Positions 1 to 12,419 are shown, counted from the first letter of the stretch. The stretch: 64,000 bases of DNA from Endomychus coccineus (GCA_958510875.1 OY294068.1:35940297-36004296), one strand, 5' to 3'. Notes: generated from the letters alone by a model not told the origin. Program-made: numbers and translations.

Positions 1-2460
1 AATCTTTTTTTTATGATGAATTTTCTCTAAGATGATAAATATATCACATTGTTTAGTAACGTCGTAGTTGTGAGCTACTTTTATTAGAAACTACATTCAG
101 TATTATAAACTCTATCAACTCTCTGTTTACTGTCATATAATTTTACGTAATGGTTTTTTTCCATTTCTACTCAAAATAATACCTTTAGTTCCCTCTTCCA
201 ATTTCAGCGTATCGTTTCTTTACCATTGTCTGTGTCGCGCCGTTACAATAAAAAATTAACCGCGTGGTGATCAAAAGCATAATTCTGCAATGCAAGCTGC
301 TGTATCATGAACTTCACAATTATCTAATGATTATATCTCAGCTTCAAATGATCGTTATATCATTTGTATCCTTCAAATGATATGTAAGAAACTGAATATT
401 GTTTCAAAATTCACTTGTTTCATCGAATTAGGAGTATGGATTATTCTTTTACATGTTATTGTTGTTGCGTTCAAGGCAGTTGAAATGATGTGGAACGCAA
501 CCTCATTTGAAATCAATCAGATGCTATCTAATGAATCTCATGTAATCAGAAAATATCGTGTGAGTGAAGTAATGCAATCGGCCCAAAAAGAAAGTGAAGA
601 CACAGCCTGTGGTAAATTTGGATACTTCATGTGATAAAAAGTGTCGGTATAAAACATTCGCCGAGTGTTCCGTAGACGCAGAATCTCCTTACAAATGATA
701 TGTGGCATTCGTATACAAACGTAGAAAGGTGAAATATTCAGTTTGAAAATGGACCGTTGTAAAATGAAAAACAATGATTATTTTGATTATTGCTGCAAGT
801 GTTTCAGTATTAACAAAGGGTTGTTTCTAATTTCAAAGAAAACAATCTTTCAGCACGAAGGAGGAAGAGATGTTGGGGATCCCATATAATAGGATATTAT
901 TCATATACTGTTAAAAATGCTAAGATCGCACTGTTTGACAACTCCATATAAAATATAGATGCAAACCTGAAGCATATTTACTGAACATTCGCCGCATAGT
1001 GTAGCTATGGTGGTTATCCGTTTTCGGTCCTACCGCATGCGGCAATCTTCTTTTGATTAGTGACTCATTTACCAAATTTTATCGGGACATGAACCAACAC
1101 AAACATTTGGCAAGTTTGTCATTCGTGGTTACATACATACTATTGTCGAACTTTACATGCTGCGTAACGTTCCCCAGATAGTGTGAAGCCGGCTTAACAC
1201 GTGTGGGTCGACATCAACTCGCGCCACGCACTAAACACCGCTTGTCGCTCACTTTCCAGGGTTTACGGGATGATTCTCTATTGAAATTTCCCGGGCCTTC
1301 CGTCGGTGCCTCATTTGGCTATAAAAGTAATGGGTGTAGATAACTGAATCGAGTTGGATATTTTTGACACCGGCTGCCATCAGTATCTCAGGAAATAAAA
1401 AGTCATAACCGACTATCACGTCGTTCATGTTATCGCCCCTATCGATTTATACCAAAATTGTTCATGGAAATGATGGATGTACGTTTTAAAACCATTTCAA
1501 TTGTTAACAATTTGTTGAAACGTATAATACAGGTAATGGGGTTTTGGCATAAAGGCTATTATTATTATGTGATATATTTTCCATTGTTTCAACAACAATT
1601 CATTCATAATAATAATTCCTACAAAAATTTGCGGTGGGCTCTCAGAATAGTAGATACGGTGATGAAATTAATGAAAATAATATTTTGCAGAAAAATTATG
1701 TTCAAATTGTATCTTGCTACCACTACCTGCCCCTATTCGCATCGTCCATATTAAAAATGCCGGGGACTTCATGCAACGATAATAATACAATTATTCGGTC
1801 TTTAGTCTCTTTTCAGGAAACGTGACCTAATTTCATGTTCCCTCTCATTCATAACATCAAGCGAATTTTGTTTTCTTCAATTATATTCCACGTGGATAGA
1901 TCAAAATCCTCAAGTTCCCGCCGGCAAGATTCGGGAAACATAATATAATTACACCAAGAATGTCAGAACTTTAGATTTTAATTGTTAAAGTTAGCGTAAT
2001 GTAATATAAAAATACAAGTTTTAATGACAGGAACGCAAGCTTTGAGATAATAGAAATTTCACTTCCGGATCTCGCAAACTACTATCTCTGTAGAAAAAAT
2101 TAAAATTAATTATTAAAGAAAAATGAAATGATAAAAAGTAAAATCAAATAAGCTCTTAAGATTCTTCGCCTAACTGATGGAACTAAAAGTTCGGAAGCTA
2201 CCAAAATGGGACTGATTCGTTCAGACAAAGATTAAGTTTCAAGATTCGGGTCTCAAAGCGCCAAATGTGGTTTGCTAGGGTTATCCGTTCGGGTCTCGAA
2301 GTTCCAAAAACGGGTTCAATCGACTTTGGCGAATGGTTTGTTAGAGTCTACTACTCCTTCGTGCATCATCGTGCATAGTTTGAGGGAGGGGACTTGGCCC
2401 CAAAATGCACTTAGGCCACTTAGCTCATCACATTGTAGTCAGAAGCCTATTCTATTCTAG
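1..2460. other. No identifiable gene; AT-rich, one GC-richer promoter-like patch
   Basis: I see no coding region or element that I can name here. Reading frames are short and of AT-rich, random composition. Around 1180-1400 the sequence becomes GC-richer and holds a good TATA box (TATAAAAG at 1320-1327), but the nearest insect-type initiator (TCAGT near 1379) lies about 59 bases downstream, too far for a normal core promoter, and no coding exon follows. It may be a relic promoter or chance. Confidence 0.3.
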
Positions 2461-2464
2461 CATG

Positions 2465-2860
2465 TTTGAGGCACGTCAGAAACCCAGAATATTGCCATTG
2501 CTGACTTTCATAAGTTCGTCTGGGAGCAGTTTGAATTCTCCGAAGTGTCGATGCTTGAGGGATGCTAATGCTGGGCATTCCAACAGGATGTGAGAGGCAG
2601 TTCCTTCCTCCTCCTTGCATTTACTACATATTGAGTTTGTTAAGACGACAGTGACCAGTCATCTCTCTGATATCCTTTCTGTTCAGGGAAAGGAGTTTCT
2701 TTGAGAGCCTAGGCCCAGGCTCTTTGATGAAGATCTTGGCAGTGGAGAATACATACAACCGTGTGGTTGATTCAATGGTTGGTTCAGTGTTTTTAGTCGA
2801 AGTATTTCTGCGTCCATAGCTAACCATTGGATCCATAAGCACACTCCAGAGATGAAGAAA
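2465..2860 (-). mobile_element. Non-LTR retrotransposon, C-terminal end of ORF2
   Basis: Read on the minus strand this is the tail of a LINE polyprotein. It begins with MTGHCRLNKL, the usual end of the RNase H/post-RT region in many insect LINEs, then, after a one-base frameshift near 2640, continues as a cysteine-histidine knuckle (CSKCKEEEGTASHILLECPAL, two cysteines, then H and C) and an LKHRHFGEF stretch ending at a stop near 2470. No reverse transcriptase is present upstream, so this is a 5'-truncated or decayed copy. The knuckle pattern is shared by several LINE clades, so the clade is not fixed. Confidence 0.65.
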
Positions 2861-2869
2861 TAGTCAAAA

Positions 2870-3350
2870 TAGTTGGTTTTTGGAGGCGATCCGCTGCCGA
2901 AGAAAGCGAAGACGTTGTCGATGTTTTGGCATGTACTTTAAATCATCCCCATTGACCACTTTTTGAGAAAAGGACGAATGATAATTGGAAAGTATTAAGC
3001 GCCGTTATTGGACCGACTGAGCGTAATATCAAGAGAAAACCTAAAGTTTTGGAAGAAAGAAAGTGTTCTTTCATCAAGACAATGCACACTTTCCCAGCTT
3101 ACATGAGGAAAATGCATGACTCACGCTTCAAATTGTTGCCGCATCCACCATATTCACCAGATTCAGTTCCCACTAATTTTGGGTGACTTTTGATCACAGA
3201 TAAAGTCTTCGTCGTTGTAGACCATACTATTACTGATAATTATTCCATTTACTAATTTAATTAAGGGAAATTATGGAAAATAGAATATAATTGAAATTTG
3301 TGAATCTAAGTAACGCCACTTTACGTAGATACATGACCTTTGCTCTTAGT
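2870..3350 (+). mobile_element. mariner transposase relic (3' half)
   Basis: Scattered over shifting frames are recognisable pieces of a mariner transposase: PLPKKAKT, then GKYYAPLLDRL, then a decayed catalytic block (SFIKTMHTFPAY for the usual FHQDNAxxH) and LLPHPPYSPDS with the third aspartate of the D,D34D triad still present. Stops and at least three frameshifts make it inactive. Inverted termini were not identified. It belongs to a different mariner lineage from the copies at 4.5-5.5 kb and 24.3 kb, judged by the block around the last aspartate (LLPHPPYS here, LVRHxPYS in the others). Confidence 0.6.
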
Positions 3351-4489
3351 AACATATTATACCACCCTTCGAGTTTATTTTGCATCTACATATTATCATA
3401 CCATAATTGTTCAACCTATTTTCTCGGTTTACTGTCTTCGCTATGAATTAATGAATTAATTACATTCACTTTTGCATTATTCAACTTTTCTAATTTTTAA
3501 TAACAATTTATATGAGATATGGAAGTAATAAATTCCCATTAGTATAAACTTCGTTAATTTGTGTATTCGTATTCTGTAACGTCATGAATACTAATTCAGT
3601 TTCCTCTTATAATTAAACTCAATATTAGATTTTCTGTATTATTTTTTGAAAACACACATTCTGCAACTTTATTTGTCATATACACAAAGTATAAAAATGG
3701 CTAATTGAAATTTTAATTACGCTGCAAACCACTTGTGCTCGAGTGGCAGTAATTGTGACTCTTTATTTAAATTAAAAAGTTTCTTTTAAGCTGCACCGTC
3801 TAACAGATTAAAATTTATGTAGCTAATATAATACTTATTCGCATTTGTCGGAGATTCGATTTAACCTGAAATTGCTATGGAGCATTTCATCGCTTTTCAT
3901 TAATTTTCGACAAAATGAGATGAAACGTATTATCATGTTACTAAATAAGCAGTTGAATGTTTGATGGGAATTGGTTCAATGACGACATTTACCCTTTCTT
4001 GTACGGAATACAATGATAATGGAACAATTTGAAATTAAACCTCTTTGAAACTTATCTTGCATGTTTTACTTGAGCTCAAGTACGAAGGACAATCGGTTTT
4101 CATTATATTCTTGCAGAAGTATCATCCTTATCAACGTTGTTGAATGTCGCGAGAATCAATCCATCCACGGAATATACTTTTGTCTTTCATGATATAATAA
4201 CTAATAAAGGATCCAAAACTAAATCAAGGATCAAATTAAGCGTCCTTGTTCAATGACGTTCATTTGATTATGAACGAAAAATCCGTGCTCTATCAAATAA
4301 TTTCCGCATATTACTTTAGAATATTCATCCACATATTGAATTTTCTTAATTGCTTTAAGGGTTATTGACAGTTTGGAATTAACAGTCATTCCAAGTTGCC
4401 ATCATGTGTTACTCTTGCTATTAGGAATGCGTGACATCAATGAACATTATATTTGATGATGGGTTTCCACTTCATAAAGACTGAAATTT
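3351..4489. other. No feature recognised; AT-rich
   Basis: This interval between two mariner relics has low GC content, no open frame of note and no repeat that I can match elsewhere in the window. Confidence 0.3.
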
Positions 4490-5515
4490 TCATCGGTTTT
4501 CATACGATTTCGACATCAGAAGGAATGATGAATATAGGTAGATCAAAATAGCCGTTTGTTTCAGCGATGACCTCATCGTTGGAGCCAACACTATTTCCCC
4601 CGAGCCATTTGTTCAAGTTTGGAAATAGATAAAAATTGCAGGGAGCCAAATATGGAGAATATGGTGCATGACGAACCAATTCGTAGCGCAATTCATGCAA
4701 TTTTGTCATTGCCACTGCTGACTTGTACGCCGGTCCGTTGTCCTGGTAGGAGAGCAGTTTTTCTTTGCCAAATGCGGCCGCATTCGCTTCAAATCGACGT
4801 CTAATCTATCCAACAGCTATGCATATTATACGCCGGTAGTCGTTTTGCTCTTTTCAAGGTAATTGATATGGACAATATAGTGTACATCCCAAAAAACTGT
4901 CGCCATGACTTTGTTTGCCGATGAATCTACTTTGGCTTTTTTCGGCTTTGATTCGCCAGGACAAGTCCATTCTTTCGATTGTTATTTGGTCTCTGGTGTG
5001 TTGTGATGGATCCATGTTTCGTCCACAGTTACGATTGTCAACAGAGGGCAACATCTTGCAGACAGCTTTCTCATTCAACCATTCATGCGAAATGTTACGT
5101 ACTCGATCTGTTGAGATGCCCATAGCTTCTGAAATCTAATGCACTTTAACCAGCGATCGTAGGATCAGAACGTGTAGCATACCTTGTGGTCATACTACCA
5201 CAACGAAAATCATTAAACCACTTGTGAATCAATCCAATCGATGGTGAAGAGTTCCCATAATGTTTTTTCCACTTTTTTCCACACAAGAAATAATGTTTAA
5301 TTCAATCAAAACGCGAAATCCACTTTTTTCTATGTTTACAAGGATCCTCAAAGTTTTTGCTTTCGATGGGTGTCAAAACAGAACTGAATGACACGTCAGT
5401 CTGAAAATTTTAATGCGTTCTAGTTAAAGATGGTACATCACAAACGTTAAATGGGATTTTCGCTTGTTGCTCCATCTATTTTATTTTTCAGGAACTTTTC
5501 ACCTTGCGCTCATAG
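4490..5515 (-). mobile_element. mariner element, near full length, inactivated
   Basis: On the minus strand the order is: a terminal sequence near 5515-5485 (GAGCGCAAGGTGAAAAGTTC), an N-terminus (FRVLIELNIIS, then GKNIMGT), the helix-turn-helix end (EAMGISTDRVRNI), the first catalytic block VDETWIHHNTPE (about 5000), KVMATVFWDVH, a worn second block (SYQDNGPAYKS), and HELRYELVRHAPYSPYLAPC ending near 4500 with KWLGGNS and DEVIAETNGYF. The first and second aspartates remain, but the third (SPD) is tyrosine (SPY). Several stops and frameshifts separate the blocks. Mariner transposases of about 345 residues cut and paste at TA sites. The closely similar copy at 24.3 kb suggests one family. Confidence 0.8.
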
Positions 5516-5567
5516 ATATGTGGGATAACCTTCACTCTATTTCTTATTCATTCTATGTTAGCCAATT

Positions 5568-5955
5568 CATTTATTCATACAATACATATTTGATGAATGT
5601 TCATAACAACCAATAACAAAGTGTAAACAACATTAATAACAATCTACAGAAGCAAAACATAATTTAAAATCAACGCCAACCATTTATCTGAAAGAAATTA
5701 ATAAATTAGGGAATTTATCACTGTAGTAGTAAACAACCACTACACTAACTCTATTTATACATTTATTCATTTAATATATATTTGATGAATGTTCATATCA
5801 ACCAATAACAAAATTTTCATGCCAAATAATATAGATTCTTGTATATTCAATTTCGTTACAGTCGACAAAATTGAAAAGACGCTGCAACCAATATGGATAA
5901 GTGACCGTTTAGAGTGATTTATTACTGTAGCAGTAAACAATCACTACAAACTAAT
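5568..5955. repeat. Direct duplication, two units of about 190 bp
   Basis: Two adjacent units start with CATTTATTCAT and a shared TTTGATGAATGTTCATA block followed by CAACCAATAACAAA (5568 and 5760) and end with a shared AAACAA(C/T)CACTACA block (about 5730 and 5935). The ends are well conserved while the middle has diverged, so this is an old tandem duplication or a pair of flanking repeats. It lies directly upstream of the hammerhead-type repeat at 5.96 kb. Confidence 0.65.
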
Positions 5956-5959
5956 ATTC

Positions 5960-6235
5960 ATTAGCTAATCAGCAGAAGAGTAAGTTTGCAATGTTACTGC
6001 ACGATCCTCTATGGTAGGTATACGTAATCGACTAATAAAATGTTAGAGAGAAGCAAAAATATCTAACGCCATCTACTAGTAGATGTACCACTAATATATC
6101 CAAACAACATTGTCTGATAGATTTCTCGAACTTATCAAGAGTTGAAACAGCTGTCCAGAACTATTAGTTGGTAATGTTACTGATCGATCTAGGTTAGAGA
6201 AACCTTATAATTGTTATTTGACGGAAACCAACAAG
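5960..6235 (+). mobile_element. Hammerhead-type short repeat, decayed copy
   Basis: This copy is related to those at 30.2, 55.4 and 63.8 kb. Shared parts are the ATCTAACGCCATCTACTAG / GATGTACCACTAA block (about 6060-6095) and, at 6144-6155, GAAAC-AGCT-GTC, the 3' half of a type I hammerhead core with its cleavage triplet. The upstream CUGAUGA is degraded to CTTATCA (6131-6137). A similar 'AATGTTACTG.nCGATC' string occurs both at about 5983 and about 6171, so the unit appears to be flanked by short direct repeats. No protein is encoded; such elements depend on a reverse transcriptase supplied in trans. Confidence 0.5.
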
Positions 6236-6239
6236 AAAT

Positions 6240-6870
6240 AATTCATTTATTTCTAATATAAATGAATTAGGTATATTCATTTAATTCTAAATTGTTGAAC
6301 TAATTTTCATTTTAATCTGTATACCATTCTTAAGATAATACATGAACGAGTTGTAGTCTGGCAAATAATTTAGAACATTTAAAAAATACAATCTTCATAT
6401 CGACCTGCAAGCAACCTAGACTATTTTTGAAAATTCACTTCTTCGTAACCAGGTTGATTTACTCTTCCTGACGTTGATTTTTGAACATGATGGATTCTTC
6501 TTCGATTTTCAGATGTGTCCAGAATAGTCTCATACCTTCCACATCCTGGTATGTACGAGTTATTTTAAAATTTTGTATTTTTGTTATTTGTATGTATTAA
6601 CAGAGGAACTGTGCTAGAAATAAAAAACTGACGGTGCTGCTCTGAAATCGAAATATTTCAAGTTGATATATGAAAGTCTATAGTATAATCTTCTTTTCAT
6701 TTGATTAAAATCTCGTTCCTTTGCTATATATTTCATTCAACGTCGTACTATTTTTGCGTTCGACGGGCAGGGGGCAAATTGGAATTTTATCACCCAGGTC
6801 AATATACGTCTAGCGCGCGAGGGGTTGAACATATATAAAGAATAGAAAGAAAATGTTGAAATTTTAGAAT
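6240..6870. other. No feature recognised
   Basis: AT-rich sequence with no identifiable gene. It may contain the lost 5' part of the hAT element that follows, but no CAGTG-type terminus was found here. Confidence 0.25.
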
Positions 6871-6871
6871 T

Positions 6872-7572
6872 ATGCCGAATAGATGTTGTGTTGCAAGGGA
6901 AATTACAACAATGTGCCAAAAGTTTAATTATTTAGTTTTCCTAAAGATACGAAACAATGGATATCGGCTGCTCCTGTGGAAAATTTCATCGTAACAACAT
7001 TAACAGAAGAAGATTTTCGTGGTTACTTTCCAGAAGTGGATTTTGAAGCTAACAATGGGCATAATTGTAGATGGGTACTAAATCCTTTTTGGATATGTCA
7101 GTACAACTGGTTGATCTGACCACGAAGATGAAAGAAAACTTATAGATTATGCTGCTGGCGGAATGCTCCAGATGGAATATAATTCCGAAAATAATGAAGT
7201 TTTTAGGATGGAGAAAAAAGAAGAATACAGGGAGCTGGCAAGGGAAGCTTTGACAATATTTGTGTCATTCGCCACTTCTTACCTATGTAAGCTAACAGTC
7301 TATTCAATGGTGAATATGAAATCTAAGAAAAGGAATAGGCTCCAATTAGAAAGGGATTTGATTATTTTTATTTGAAAATAGAAGAAACCACGATTTGAAA
7401 AATTATAAAAAAATAAGCAGGCACAGCCTTCTCACTGAAATTGTATTTTTATTGTAATGAGGACCCACAACTCTAGCTTTTCATTTTTACCTGGCTTTGC
7501 TTGCGACAGGCACTCACGAGCTACACTTGGCTGACCCCCTTGGGGTCACGACTTACACTTTGAAAAACACTG
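6872..7572 (+). mobile_element. hAT transposon, 3' end with transposase C-terminus
   Basis: From about 6990 the sequence reads EEDFRGYFPEVDFE, then WVLNPF, then (after a frameshift) SVQLVDLTTKMKE, and at 7163-7375 an open frame with EYRELAREALTIFVSFATSY followed by KSKKRNRLQLERDL. This order matches the hAT dimerisation region of ZBED5/GTF2IRD2-like transposases (FxDYFPD, WVxNPF, PTTYLCE, KxKxRxRL). At 7550-7572 it ends in a CACTTTGAAAAACACTG inverted terminus typical of this hAT group. Before it, 6872-6930 reads MPNRCCV and YLVFPKDTKQW, resembling a THAP zinc finger with its middle missing; that may be chance. The 5' two thirds of the transposase are absent. Confidence 0.7.
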
Positions 7573-7574
7573 TC

Positions 7575-7762
7575 CTAAGGATTAAATAAAACTTTTGTCC
7601 TACTCTCGGTATTGCACCATTTTGCTGTACAACGTACGGGCTGCAACATAGCCTCTGGCTTGGGACCTTGTCCTATGAAGGATATAGGCTGGGCATCTAC
7701 TAGGAAAGGATTTTTATGATTCTGCCCAAATAGGTTGTAACCCAATGACTTTGGCAGTTCAC
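7575..7762 (-). CDS. Candidate exon of an unidentified gene
   Basis: On the minus strand a good splice acceptor (TTTTGCAG at 7770-7763) is followed by about 62 in-frame codons with ordinary protein composition (ELPKSLGYNLFGQNHKNPFL, later GQGPKPEAMLQPVRC and KWCNTE) before a stop at 7577. Codon use and residue mix differ from the AT-rich random frames around it. I do not recognise the product. No donor site, partner exon or start codon was found. It abuts the terminus of the hAT element at 7572, so the 3' part may have been cut by that insertion, or the stretch may belong to an unrecognised mobile element. Confidence 0.3.
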
Positions 7763-7862
7763 CTGCAAAATATGCATTGAAAATCATTATTTGAAGTGTG
7801 TATATTTCAAGTTGAAACATTGAATTGATTATCCATACATAATAAATATTAACAATGGACAT

Positions 7863-8390
7863 GAAAACTATATTTAGGGGAAACTAGAAATGAACTTCTT
7901 CTGAAGTATGCGAAGTTTAGAAATTGGTGTAATTACTCTGTTATTCATGGTGATTTAACTGCGGGTCTGGTATGCTAGAGCGCTAATTACACATGTATGT
8001 TAAAAGTGTTGGAATTCTCAAAGGCATTTACATTTCTTGCCTTGGAAGTGGTTTGCTTTTACTCAAGGTATTACTCACAACGAAACGCTGATTAAAAGAG
8101 TCAATTTACATATCACCCGGCAGAAGTGCTTTCATAAATTCTACAACGATTAACATTGTTTCTACAATAATAATAACAGTAATGTTTCTATCATCTTAGA
8201 AGTAAGGCAATTGCTCTTCACGAATAAAATATGAACATATCGAATGTATTTTCAAATCCTGCATTTCGTTCAATGTCCCACGACGTTTTGACAGTCCAAT
8301 TTCTCGAAAACTGTTTATATGACATATATGAAATTTGGCAGATATAAACAGTCGAAACTGATACTTATATTTATTATAAAATAAATGCGC
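7863..8390. other. No feature recognised
   Basis: AT-rich stretch without open frames of note. It runs up to the truncated start of the non-LTR element. Confidence 0.25.
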
Positions 8391-8397
8391 TATATTT

Positions 8398-9795
8398 ATG
8401 GAGCACCTGGATGAAATTTGTGACAGTTTGTTTACCACTAATCAGCGTTGTATACTAGTGGGGGATTTTAATATTAACATCTTATCAGACAGCTTTTACG
8501 AAAATAAAATAACAACTTTATTTGCAACCTACGGCATTTCTCAACATGTGACAGAACCAACGCGTGTGACAATGTCAAGTGCGACACTAGTGGACTATGT
8601 ATTATCAAATCAAAATGATATTTCAGTAAGAGTGCATGATTTTCCAAAAATCACAGATCGTACCATGAAAATGAATTTAATGATGCATGATTGGAATCTT
8701 GATTCTGGCGATGTAAATATATTATACCAGGAACTCTTTGTGAACTATGAAAATGTGATGAATCGAGTTGCCCCATTGGTTAACTGTCGATATAAATCTA
8801 AACTACCATGGTGTGACAATGAGATGTGTGTTATAATGAGAGATCGGGACAGAGCTTATAAACTATTCGAATCTTGCTGCATGGGTGAGAAAGACATCAA
8901 ATGGGAAGCCTTCAAAAAACTTAGAAACGATGTGGTCAATCTGATGAAATCTAAAAAACAACAATATTATATCGATAAAATAGATAGATATAGGAACATC
9001 CCAAACAAATGTGGAAAACTTTGAAGAATATAATTAATACAAAAATTGAGGATCATCCAAATGTTGTTATGTTTAAAGATGGCAATAACCAAATAATGAT
9101 AAAAGATAATGAAATCGTAGCTGTGCATTTCAATCACTATTTCATTGAAAGTATAAAGGAAATCACAGGAAGTTTTAATTCCCCGAGAGTTTGGTCTAAC
9201 ACAAATTATAACATGTATCCCTTAATGGATAGATTCCGATTACTAACGTTGACTGAATTGAGAAAAATAGTTGAAACCTTGGATTCTAAGATATCGGTTC
9301 ATGAAATTCTTAATGCCAAAATGGTTTGGTTTTTCGACGAGATGTACATCCGTACCTAACTACAAATTGTGATGGTTTTCATATCTCTAGTACAAAACGC
9401 AAGAGCACCATGAGTTCTCTGTTTTTCAAGGGTTTCCAGGAGTTTAATCAATCACCTTTTGCAATGAAAAACAGTTCCACTCTCTCTGCTTTTAAAAAAA
9501 ATATCAAATCTCTCATAAAAACCAAGGAAGTTAACACTTTTTGTCTTATCAATGTATAATCAACTAGTCATTGTTATATATTTATACATATTATGTTGAT
9601 TAGTATTTCCTTTTTTAGTTTTATTTAAATTGATAGTTTTTTTTTTATGAACGTAATATTGGAACTATGCACTGAACGTGTTCATACTTATTTACTTATT
9701 TATAGTTATGCAGTATTAAGTTATTATTATTATGAGTATATTTTATATGTATATCAGGATACCTAATTGAATAAAGATCTATCTATCTATCTATA
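8398..9795 (+). mobile_element. Non-LTR retrotransposon, reverse transcriptase deleted
   Basis: The first frame (8398-9024) is the C-terminal half of an AP-type endonuclease: CILVGDFNIN, TRVTMSSATLVDYVLSN and PKITDRTMKM (usual motif SDH, here TDR). It continues in the next frame (9009-9359) through the linker (KTLKNIINTK). Then, at about 9330-9400, the sequence jumps to the extreme C-terminus (SSLFFKGFQEFNQSP, LSAFKKNIKSL; stop at 9557). The entire reverse transcriptase is missing. The 3' UTR ends with AATAAA (9769) and a GATCTATCTATCTATCTAT tail, a simple-repeat 3' end as used by several LINE clades instead of poly(A). It is therefore 5'-truncated and internally deleted. Confidence 0.75.
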
Positions 9796-12418
9796 GAACT
9801 ATAATATTACAATTTTGGATATGTCATTCAAAAACAAATTCAACGATACCACACTTGTCATCATTGTATTGTGCAGTAATGATAATAAGGGCTATTTATT
9901 TTTACTAAATTTATTAAAGTAATATTTTGCACTCAAAAATTTAGGTGGCTATGAAACGAATTTATATCCTGTTAAAATAATAATTTATGTACTTTAAACT
10001 TCGTAGTATAGTCATGAAAATGAATATTAATTAAAATTGAATGTAATCTTGATAGTACAATTTAAATATGAGTTTGTTCTTTATTTAAATATAAATATTA
10101 TTGGAACTCTCGGATCACTTTATACCGGGTATATTATTATTAATTATTATAATAACAACCAAGATTTATCAAAACTAAAAGAACATAAATCTCGTTAGAA
10201 TCGTTTCAAAATGAAAAGATTGTTGTTGAAACTTCAGTACCCAACTATTTGTTATGATACATTCATAGCGAATAATCATGATACATACTATGACTAAGTG
10301 TAGTCGTGCATGAGACTTTAAAAATGAATGAAATTCTTCCCAAGTTCCCAAATACCCGGGAACCTTCATGGTCTCATTCCTACTAGTTAGAATGTTCGAA
10401 ATGAGTCGCATCTCTCTTCTTTTACGAGTATAAATATATTCGTTCATAAGTTGTAGCATCAAGTTATAAATAAATCAAACGTAAATTACACCCAACAGCT
10501 GACACATTCTGAGTATCTGTTTGATGACAAGTATCTTTTAAGCTCTTCCATTAGCTATGCTCAAACATGAATATACAAAACAACTACAAAGTAAACACAG
10601 ATTTCATCTGACGATGTGTAATCTACAGAGTGTAAAGTTTGTTGAATTAAATTAATTGAAGGGTGCACGTGTGGCGGTTTATTTAAAAACACATCGACTA
10701 CGTAAATAAAATTTATCCTACAAATAAATTAAATACTAGTTGGATAATGAGATATGTTCACAAAGTGGAAAAGCTCTATAAATTTCCAAGATTGTTCATT
10801 ACAACTGACTAGTTCTTTGAAGTAATCAAAAAAGATTTACTCGAACACTTATGAAATGTTTTCAGTTTGGAATAACAGTTAACGCGTCGGAAGTTTATTC
10901 TCATTGGAACTCCACTATGTGGATTATATCAGATGGATTATAGCTAAAGCGCTACCTGTTGAGTACAAATGATAAGTTTTGTTTCTCAGAAATATTACTT
11001 TGAAGAGCTATGATTATGAGGTGAGACGAAAATAGTATCGTTGACAATTCTTTATTATGCTAAATTCATTCGGTTACAACGTGTGTAAAAATAAAATTGC
11101 TTTTTAGTCGAATAATCGTCAGTTATTGCATATTTTTTGAATGACAGTTATTTATGGTTTAGGAAATCTGCGATGTTTCTGATTTTATATAAGTTTTCGA
11201 AAAGTAGTCAATTAACTATTTTTGGGGCTAAGTCAAGTGCAATTTTTGTTAATAGTGAATACATAAGCAAATTGTCGTTTGTCGGGTTTTATGGTGGGGG
11301 GGGGGGGACTGTAAGGTTTTGAATTGACCTATTGTGTCTAATGATCTCAACTGGCTCACTAGGATATTTTGCACTCAGGGATCGTAGTGAAACATGTCCT
11401 TAGATTTTCGATTGATCGGATTACCCAGAGCGCCAACTGCTTCAGCCAAAATGAATAAGATAAAATCCTCAATCAAGAGTTTCCGGCACTACGAGGTGGA
11501 TGAATGTTGATGATTATATGAGAGAAAAAGTTTCAACTGAACAATTTGGTTTTATACCCCCAGGGAATTATAATAGAGAACAAAATTATTTTGTTTTACA
11601 AATAAAACTATTTCAATATTAACAACGAATAATGCTTAGGAAAAAAATGAATAGTGAAACAAATTAGAGTTCAAATAATTTGATTAAGTTAAATTGAGAT
11701 TACAGGTTTGATTTTATGGAACGAAAATAAATTTTAAATCAAAGGTTCAAGTTAAGGAAGTTAATTTGATTTTATAACAATAATAAAGAGATCATAAACA
11801 GTCGATTGCAAAAATTTGGTTATTTCAACTAAAAAATTGTTACCGTCCCTGAAACTTGGATGAGCAAGGTGGGAGTGAACTGCCAGGAATCTTACAACAC
11901 GGCAAGGGAGAAAGGAAGGAGACGTCTTCATCGTTCAAATCCTGAAATAGAAACAGTGCGAGCAATATCTTGGCCTCAAGTTCGACAAATAACAAAATCA
12001 GCAGAAACAATCAGAATAATCCCACAATGGATTATGTTATCTACCCAAAATGTTGCTACTATACATATCAAGAAGAGTGTCAATTCAAAGTGCTACGGAA
12101 CAATACGACACCACTTGGTTAATTTGTTAAGTTAAACAAGCCGAAATAAAACGATATGAACAATTCTCGAAATTAACTGAACAAATTCATTACTCTAATC
12201 AGTGAAGATTACAAAAATTATGATTTTGAATTTAATTACATGCAACTGAATACAAAAAAATGATCTTTGTATGTGGCAGTTCGATAAACGAAAATTTGAA
12301 AGCTTAATTAGGGAAAATCAGATCGATAATATGTGATTAGAAGACTCAGGATATCAATAATAATATCTATTCCAACTATATAAGCTTTCAAGTTAGGAAA
12401 TTATTAGGAATTAACAAA
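9796..12418. other. No gene recognised; contains a long G run
   Basis: AT-rich sequence. An uninterrupted run of G occurs at about 11297-11307. The 91-codon open frame at 11860-12135 has no motif that I recognise. A TATTATTATTAATTATTATA string near 10130 recurs near 13570, which may mark ends of one repeat. Confidence 0.25.
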
Positions 12419-12419
12419 A

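Noticed and set aside
1320..1400. Core promoter with TATA box
   Set aside because: The initiator is about 59 bases away and no coding exon follows; not called as a promoter.
6872..6960. A THAP-domain gene (MPNRCCV...FPKDTKQW)
   Set aside because: The spacing and the second Cys-His pair do not fit a THAP finger, and the downstream sequence is clearly hAT transposase; kept only as a remark.
11290..11310. Run of about eleven G as a possible G-quadruplex
   Set aside because: A single homopolymer run without neighbouring G tracts; may be a natural run or a sequencing-length artefact.
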